DNA of 25,186 nucleotides, from positions 1 through 25,186 of the IMG/VR virus record IMGVR_UViG_3300018410_000043; one strand, written 5' to 3'. The position numbers and the translations under genes were made by a program. This DNA comes from a virus. The notes under the pieces are model-generated. The model did no database searches, was not told where the DNA came from, and saw nothing but the letters and a program-made list of their open reading frames with translations. Of the stretch, positions 20,420 through 25,186 are shown one piece after another (within the stretch, counting starts at the first letter, position 1; each line of letters starts with the position of its first letter).

Positions 20420-20838
20420 GCGCCTTTGATAGATATTTAGAGCAATCAAGGCAAAAGCCTTTTGCTTGGGGCGATCATGACTGTATCACATTCGCAAACA
20501 AAGCTTGCGCCGCGCAAAGAGGTTGCGGGTTTGCAGACGAGTTTCTCGGCAAATATACTACATCGAAGGGTGCGCTTTTAACCTATCAGCGTTGGATTAG
20601 ATCAACGAAATATGATAGTTTGATAAATGCGGTAGATGATAGGCTTGAGAGATTGAAAACCAATATTCCACCCATTGGCTCTATTGCTGCTAAGCAAGAT
20701 AATTTATCACATGCGGTTTTGCCCATTAAGTTTGGCGTTTGCGTTGGTCGGCTTATAGCCTTTGTCGGCGCAGACAGATTAGTTTTGCGCCAGCCCTCTA
20801 GCGATATGATTTTCTGGAAGGTTAGCAATGGGCAGTGA
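20416..20838 (+). CDS. DUF6950-like tail protein, NlpC/P60-derived
   Basis: A 140-aa protein in the slot of the lambda K-type NlpC/P60 peptidase before the J-like hub. Cys23 lies in WGDHDC, matching the catalytic-cysteine helix of the fold, and the end KFGVCVGRLIAFVGADRLVL matches DUF6950. In that strand the usual catalytic His is replaced by FGVCVG, though His99 (LSHAVLP) lies just before it. The protein is therefore likely an inactive or altered NlpC fold that keeps its structural place in the tail tip. The family link is fairly good; lack of peptidase activity is inference. Confidence 0.72.
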   Translation: MSAFDRYLEQSRQKPFAWGDHDCITFANKACAAQRGCGFADEFLGKYTTSKGALLTYQRWIRSTKYDSLINAVDDRLERLKTNIPPIGSIAAKQDNLSHAVLPIKFGVCVGRLIAFVGADRLVLRQPSSDMIFWKVSNGQ

Positions 20839-22936
20839 ACAAGATAGAAACAGGTTTTTTGGCGCTGTCATAACTGGCGCGGCTCTTGTGGCGACAGGCG
20901 GCACCGCAGCATTTACTGGCGTGGCTGGGGGGTTAAGCACGTTTTCTGCTGCTGGCGCTTTAGCAGTTGCACAAGTTTCTGCAATTAGTCTTGCCGCTGG
21001 TTACGCCTACAGCGCACTGGCAGGAAACACGAGCTTACCCGACTTCCGAAATCAAGTCAGGTCATATGACATTAATCAACTTGGCTCTGCCCTACCAACT
21101 GCTCAGGTTTACGGTGAAACTAAAATTGGCGGGGCAATATTCTATCAAGAGACTACAATCGAAAATGATTATCTGCACAGAATGATTGCGTTTGCAGACC
21201 ATGAGATAGAGAGCTTTGAGGAAGTATATCTTGACGAATATAGGCTTACATTGGCGGGCAATGGTCGTGTGAGTGGTGCAACTGATATTGCTGGTAATGA
21301 AATTGATATTTTCACTTCAGATGAATACGCAGTAGCTTATATTGCCCAAATCCAAGAAAAGCTAGGCACAGCAGATCAGTCTTACAGTCCGATTGATGGT
21401 AGCGAGGTTTGGGACGCAAGCCACACTGCATCAGGCGTTGCATATCTTCACTGCACCTTTTTATACAGTGCAGACGCATATCCAAACGGCGCACCAACGA
21501 TTACAGCAGTTGTAAAAGGTAAAAAGCTATACGATCCTAGAACGCAGACAACGGCTTATAGCAATAACTCTGCGCTTGTGCTGCGTGATTATTTAATAAG
21601 CAGTGGCATAGCTGATGCTAGTGAAATCAACGAAACATTATTTTCTGCGGCTGCAAATATCTGCGATGAAGATGTCACCTTAGCAGATGGCACTACTGAA
21701 AAAAGATACACTTGTAATGGTAGCTTTACGACTGATGTAGACCCTGCAAAAATCATTGGCACAATCGTTGATACGATGGGTGGCATGGTTTGGTATAGCC
21801 AAGGCCAATGGGGCTGCAAGGCGGCAAAATACACGGCTCCAGTCTTAGCGCTTAATGAGGATGATTTTCGCTCTGGGCTATCTATTTCGACGCGAAACAG
21901 CCGCAAAGATGGTTTTAATAAGGTTATTGGATTATTTCGCAGCCCAGACACAAACTGGCAGCAGACAAACTTTCCTAGCATTACCAGCCCAACGTTTTTA
22001 AACGTAGATGGCGGGCAGGAAAACACGCTAGAAATGGATTTGCCGTTTGTCACATCCAGCGCAACGGCGCAGCGCATAGCTAAAATTGCTCTATATAGAA
22101 ACAGAGAGCAGCTAAAAATAAGCGGATCATTCGGCATGAGGGCGCTTAATTTAACTGTGGGCGATCTGGTCACAATTACTTACGACAGGCTGGGCTTTGA
22201 TGCTAAGGTTTTTGAGGTAACTGAGTGGACGTTTGGGCTTGCCTCCGACATGACGCTTCAAGTCAGCATGTCTTTGCAGGAAATAAGCTCTGGTATATTC
22301 AATTGGGATGCCGATGAGACTGCTTTTGAAAGCAATAATACAACATTAACGCCAGCCTTTTCTGTTCCCGCTGTTGGCCTGTCTCACACTGTTTCTGAAG
22401 TTGTCTATAACGAGAAAATCACCAGCACTTTATTTGTGACAGTTTCATCCACCCATCCAGAGCAAATTGATAGCGTTGAGGTTGAGCTTATTAGAACAAC
22501 CAAAGGCGATGCTGATGTAAACTTTATGGGAATTGTTATAAGCTTTTTGCGTATTATCGTAGGCACCGCCACTACAAGTGAACTGTTTTTATTCCAAACA
22601 GATCCAAGTAATCAATATTTTGGAAACATTTCAGACTTGGGAACGCAAAACATATCCATTGATGATGTGATTTGCTTATTGCGCCGACAAGTCGGTCTGG
22701 AAAACACGACTGCTCAAGATAATTATATCGATAATACGTTTGTTCCCACGATGGTCAATGATCCAGTAAAATACGGATCTTATGTAACGGTACAGCCTTA
22801 CCAAGAAGAATTTGTCGTGGTCAACAAAGGTGATCTTGGATTGTTTGAATTTAAGGACATTGAGGAAGGCGACTACACTGTCAGAGCTAGGGGTATCAAT
22901 GCACATGGAACAAAGGGGCCGTGGGTAGAGAGATGA
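20828..22936 (+). CDS. J-like central tail tip (hub) protein
   Basis: A 702-aa protein. Residues about 10-70 are hydrophobic and Gly/Ala-rich (FFGAVITGAALVATGG..., SAISLAAGYAYSALAG), followed by the hub body (SALPTAQVYGETKIGGAIFY, LHRMIAFADHEIESFEEVYLDEY). The later MRALNLTVGDLVTITYDRLGFDAKVFEVTEW (in pieces) is the usual end of the hub tail-tip fold. After about residue 515 an FN3-like domain starts (SEVVYNEKITSTLFVTV..., ending EEGDYTVRARGINAHGTKGPW), seemingly interrupted by a ~110-residue insert. It probably contacts the host surface or places the receptor-binding proteins. ATGA coupling to the next gene. Confidence 0.82.
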   Translation: MGSEQDRNRFFGAVITGAALVATGGTAAFTGVAGGLSTFSAAGALAVAQVSAISLAAGYAYSALAGNTSLPDFRNQVRSYDINQLGSALPTAQVYGETKIGGAIFYQETTIENDYLHRMIAFADHEIESFEEVYLDEYRLTLAGNGRVSGATDIAGNEIDIFTSDEYAVAYIAQIQEKLGTADQSYSPIDGSEVWDASHTASGVAYLHCTFLYSADAYPNGAPTITAVVKGKKLYDPRTQTTAYSNNSALVLRDYLISSGIADASEINETLFSAAANICDEDVTLADGTTEKRYTCNGSFTTDVDPAKIIGTIVDTMGGMVWYSQGQWGCKAAKYTAPVLALNEDDFRSGLSISTRNSRKDGFNKVIGLFRSPDTNWQQTNFPSITSPTFLNVDGGQENTLEMDLPFVTSSATAQRIAKIALYRNREQLKISGSFGMRALNLTVGDLVTITYDRLGFDAKVFEVTEWTFGLASDMTLQVSMSLQEISSGIFNWDADETAFESNNTTLTPAFSVPAVGLSHTVSEVVYNEKITSTLFVTVSSTHPEQIDSVEVELIRTTKGDADVNFMGIVISFLRIIVGTATTSELFLFQTDPSNQYFGNISDLGTQNISIDDVICLLRRQVGLENTTAQDNYIDNTFVPTMVNDPVKYGSYVTVQPYQEEFVVVNKGDLGLFEFKDIEEGDYTVRARGINAHGTKGPWVER

Positions 22937-23799
22937 CTATAAAAATCGCACCAGCACGAAAACTGCCATTGGATGTTGAGGATTTCAGCGCTGAAGTTAA
23001 TGGCAACACAACACAACTGGAATGGAAGCCAGTTGCAAGCCCAAATCTGAGCTATTACCAGATTAGGCATTCTGTAGCGACTTCCAACGCGATTTGGAGT
23101 GATGCTACTACAGTAGTCGCTAAGGTTAGTAGACCAGCTAATTCTATCTCTGTGCCAGCTAGATCCGGCTCATATATGATTAAAGCATATACAAAAGCGG
23201 GTAAGCCTAGCGCTGATTATTCTATTGCTGTGGTTCCAGCCGCTAATGTTAATTCGTACAGCCAAAGCCTGACGCAAGCGGAAGCACCTAGTTTTACGGG
23301 TAGTAAAATCGGGCTGACTGTAGCGAGCAATAAGATTTATGCAACGGGTGGCGGCACTGCTCAAAACTTAAATCGATATGATTTCAGCAATTATATTGAA
23401 ACGCATGACAGCACAGTGCGGTTGGCAAACATTCGCATTGATGCAACGACTGTGCGGAAAGATCTTACAAACGGTCTTTTTGATGCTTTGCCAAATTTGT
23501 TTGACGATCTGCCGACAGGGATTGTTTATAGCTCTGACTACAACTCTCAAACATATACAAATACTGGCTTTGATTTTGTCCACAACAAGACAAATCACAA
23601 CGACACTAATTTGGTCTTTCAAATATCAACAACGGATGATGATCCAGCGGGATCACCTACATGGTCGAGTTACAATTTTTTTCGTGCTGGGCAATTCTCT
23701 GGGCGAGCCTTTAGATTTCGTGTATATTTCAATTCAACATCGCAAGGCTTCAGCGCAGAGGTCAGCGCATTAACAGCATATGTGGAGTATAATACCTGA
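22933..23799 (+). CDS. FN3-containing tail tip protein, continuation of the J-like hub
   Basis: A 288-aa protein coupled to the hub by ATGA (start at 22933; the GTG at 22921 would add four residues). Residues about 15-100 look like an FN3 domain (TTQLEWKPVASPNLSYYQIRHS, SISVPARSGSYMIKAYTKAGKPS). The rest is strand-rich and aromatic (GFDFVHNKTNHNDTNLVFQIS, SYNFFRAGQFSGRAFRFRVYF), as in J-type C-terminal domains. In lambda-like phages such domains are the C-terminal part of one large protein, so here J seems divided in two genes. It may carry the receptor-contacting end; this is inference. Confidence 0.68.
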   Translation: MTIKIAPARKLPLDVEDFSAEVNGNTTQLEWKPVASPNLSYYQIRHSVATSNAIWSDATTVVAKVSRPANSISVPARSGSYMIKAYTKAGKPSADYSIAVVPAANVNSYSQSLTQAEAPSFTGSKIGLTVASNKIYATGGGTAQNLNRYDFSNYIETHDSTVRLANIRIDATTVRKDLTNGLFDALPNLFDDLPTGIVYSSDYNSQTYTNTGFDFVHNKTNHNDTNLVFQISTTDDDPAGSPTWSSYNFFRAGQFSGRAFRFRVYFNSTSQGFSAEVSALTAYVEYNT

Positions 23800-24461
23800 T
23801 GTCACAGCATGATATGGATATAGCCAACCAAGCGGCGGCTGATTTAAGGGCAGATTTAAACAACGCGCTGCAAGCATTAGCCAGCACAAGCTCAGGAACA
23901 TCTGCGCCGACTACGCCTTATGCTAATCAGCTTTGGTACGATACAAGCAAGAATGTGCTTTACCTCAGAAATGAGGCTAACTCATCTGACATTCCTTTAG
24001 GCTATATAGATCAAGCCAGTAGTGATTTCGAGATTTATAACACGACAAGCATTATTTCTGGCAATGCTTCAACAGGTATAACGCTTCATGGAAATTTAAG
24101 TGTTGCTTCTTCGGCTTCATTGACTAGTGGAACCAGCCCTTTGGGGCAGTTAATTTCACCCGCTAATTTTAAAACTGCTGTTGATACACTTGTTGCAACG
24201 ACTGGAATAGGAAACAGTCAAACGTGGCAAGATGTAAGCAGCAGCCGCGCTGTCAGCACAGTTTATCAAAACACAACTGGAAAGCCTATTCAGGTAAACG
24301 TCGATACAAACGCAGATGTTGTTCTGCAAGTGTCTAGCGATAATTCTACATATATTAGCGTTGGCACAACCTTGAACGGTGTATCTGCGATCATCCCGAA
24401 TAATCATTATTACAAAGTCAATGGTTCTGGGACTGTAGGCTACTGGGCAGAATTGAGGTAG
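23799..24461 (+). CDS. Tail fibre-type protein
   Basis: A 220-aa protein starting in a TGATG overlap. The N-terminus SQHDMDIANQAAADLRADLNNALQAL, then APTTPYANQLWYDTSKNVLYLRNEANSSDIPLG (in pieces), is the pattern of a very common tail-fibre N-terminal module of marine phages (QHDY.IAN....R.DLN.AL.A). The C-terminal QTWQDVSSSRAVSTVYQNTTGKPIQVNV is a module found at the end of many fibre proteins and probably forms a beta-rich receptor-binding head. It lacks the IYHDGS repeats of the next gene. Confidence 0.75.
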   Translation: MSQHDMDIANQAAADLRADLNNALQALASTSSGTSAPTTPYANQLWYDTSKNVLYLRNEANSSDIPLGYIDQASSDFEIYNTTSIISGNASTGITLHGNLSVASSASLTSGTSPLGQLISPANFKTAVDTLVATTGIGNSQTWQDVSSSRAVSTVYQNTTGKPIQVNVDTNADVVLQVSSDNSTYISVGTTLNGVSAIIPNNHYYKVNGSGTVGYWAELR

Positions 24462-24464
24462 AAA

Positions 24465-25186
24465 ATGGCTGATAAAAAGATAAGTGAATTAACGGCACTT
24501 ACAGGTGCTAATGTAGCGACAGACGATCAGCTGGTAATTGTTGATACCTCTGCTGCTCTGACTAAAAGCATTACGATAGATGAGTTCAAGAACGCCTTAG
24601 ATACGGCCACTGGCTTTGTCAGGATAACTGGCGATACCATGACGGGTGATCTAAGCATGTCTGGCGCAAATATTACGCTTGGTGATAGCTCTGGCGTTTC
24701 AGATGATAGGATTGTGCTGGGAGATGATAGTGATTTGCTCATATATCATAACAATCCCAATTCATTTATCAGAGATCAGGGAAACGGTAATTTTTTCATA
24801 ACTACTGATGGAAATTACATTTTTCTGGCAAAAGATGATTTAACTAATATGGCTACGTTTCAAGTTGATGGGCCTGTGGATCTGTATCATGCAGGATCAG
24901 CCAAACTCGCCACCACCAGCACAGGCATTGCTGTAACAGGTGACGCTACCTTTGCTGATAATGGTAAAGCCATCTTCGGCGCTGGGTCTGACCTACAGAT
25001 TTACCATGATGGGTCTGAAAGCATTATTAAAGACGCTGGCACAGGAAATCTAAAAATACTTGCGACTGATTTACGGATTAACAATGCAGATAGCAGTAAG
25101 TCGTATATTACTGGTGTTGATGGTAGTTATGTAAATTTATATTACAACGGGTCACAAAAACTTGTCACCACCAGCACAGGCGTAGA
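24465..25186 (+). CDS. Repeat-containing tail fibre protein, 3'-truncated by window end
   Basis: The frame opens with ATG at 24465 and stays open to the window end, 240 codons so far, so it is a partial gene. The N-terminus ADKKISELTALTGANVATDDQLVIVDTS is a fibre-head module. It then carries repeated units: SDLLIYHNNPNSFIRDQGNGNF, the better-kept SDLQIYHDGSESIIKDAGTGN, and YVNLYYNGSQKL, each near TTSTG. These IYHDGS repeats with KLATTSTGIAVTGDATF linkers are characteristic of marine phage fibres and are thought to form elongated trimeric shafts. The gene likely continues well beyond the window. Confidence 0.82.
   Translation, partial: MADKKISELTALTGANVATDDQLVIVDTSAALTKSITIDEFKNALDTATGFVRITGDTMTGDLSMSGANITLGDSSGVSDDRIVLGDDSDLLIYHNNPNSFIRDQGNGNFFITTDGNYIFLAKDDLTNMATFQVDGPVDLYHAGSAKLATTSTGIAVTGDATFADNGKAIFGAGSDLQIYHDGSESIIKDAGTGNLKILATDLRINNADSSKSYITGVDGSYVNLYYNGSQKLVTTSTGV
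24911..24926 (+). repeat. Direct repeat in fibre gene, copy 1
   Basis: CACCACCAGCACAGGC at 24911-24926 recurs exactly at 25166-25181, encoding TTSTG in both places. Fibre shaft repeats of this sort can recombine and change fibre length. Confidence 0.8.
25166..25181 (+). repeat. Direct repeat in fibre gene, copy 2
   Basis: Exact 16-base copy of 24911-24926, 255 bases downstream and in the same reading frame. Confidence 0.8.

Noticed and set aside
21589-22173. 194-aa reverse-strand ORF
   Set aside because: It lies wholly inside the hub gene on the opposite strand; the translation shows no recognisable domain and no ribosome site, so it is a shadow frame.
1-25186. CRISPR arrays, tRNA genes, insertion sequences, integrase and attachment sites
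   Set aside because: No regularly spaced repeats of CRISPR size, no cloverleaf-like segment between genes, and no transposase or integrase-like protein were found on either strand.

Overview
The window is about 25 kb of a tailed double-stranded DNA phage or prophage with siphovirus-type morphogenesis genes. The genes are very tightly packed, nearly all late genes overlap by 1-17 bases, and no cellular gene is visible. A lambda-like siphovirus body plan is supported by a PBSX/Terminase_3-type large terminase, a DUF4055 portal, an SPP1 gp7/Mu F-like head protein, a P22-type coat protein, HK97 gp10-like neck proteins, a tail-tube protein, a frameshifted tail chaperone, a tape measure and a J-like tip. 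The host is probably a Gram-negative bacterium. The IYHDGS-type tail-fibre repeats and the small lysine/arginine-rich proteins resemble what I know from marine phages, so a marine alphaproteobacterial host is plausible, but this is inference. No integrase, lysis gene, tRNA, CRISPR array or insertion sequence was seen, so whether the phage is temperate cannot be decided here.

Left part (1-2134): the end of a rightward RusA-like resolvase gene meets, tail to tail, a leftward recombination operon. In transcription order that operon is a 59-codon ORF, an ERF single-strand annealing protein, SSB, a DUF1367-like protein and a Ref/DUF968-like HNH nuclease. A divergent control region (about 2135-2215) separates it from the rightward early genes: a Cro-like HTH protein, a second HTH protein, and a replication initiator that carries three ~22-bp iterons inside its coding sequence, in the arrangement of lambda O/ori. 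After these come an unknown protein, a free-standing ParB-like nuclease-fold protein and another unknown protein. A terminator hairpin at 5432-5463 overlaps a strong extended -10 promoter, which drives a ParB-domain/beta-class DNA methyltransferase fusion and possibly the late genes.

Middle part (6742-13683): a small membrane protein, small and large terminase, portal, head morphogenesis protein, scaffold-like protein and coat protein. The coat gene ends at a UUCG terminator. It is followed by a four-gene cassette of small, extremely basic proteins (23, 64, 75 and 93 aa), including a 23-residue peptide of which 13 residues are lysine. This is the least explained part of the window.

Right part (13688-25186): head-tail connector and completion proteins, tail tube, an unlisted 54-aa ORF and a hairpin flanked by imperfect direct repeats. 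Next is a two-frame tail assembly chaperone joined by a canonical A_AAA_AAC -1 slippery site, the tape measure, four tail-tip proteins including a DUF6950-like (NlpC/P60-derived) protein and a J-like hub, an FN3-like tip protein and two tail-fibre genes. The last fibre gene runs off the window.
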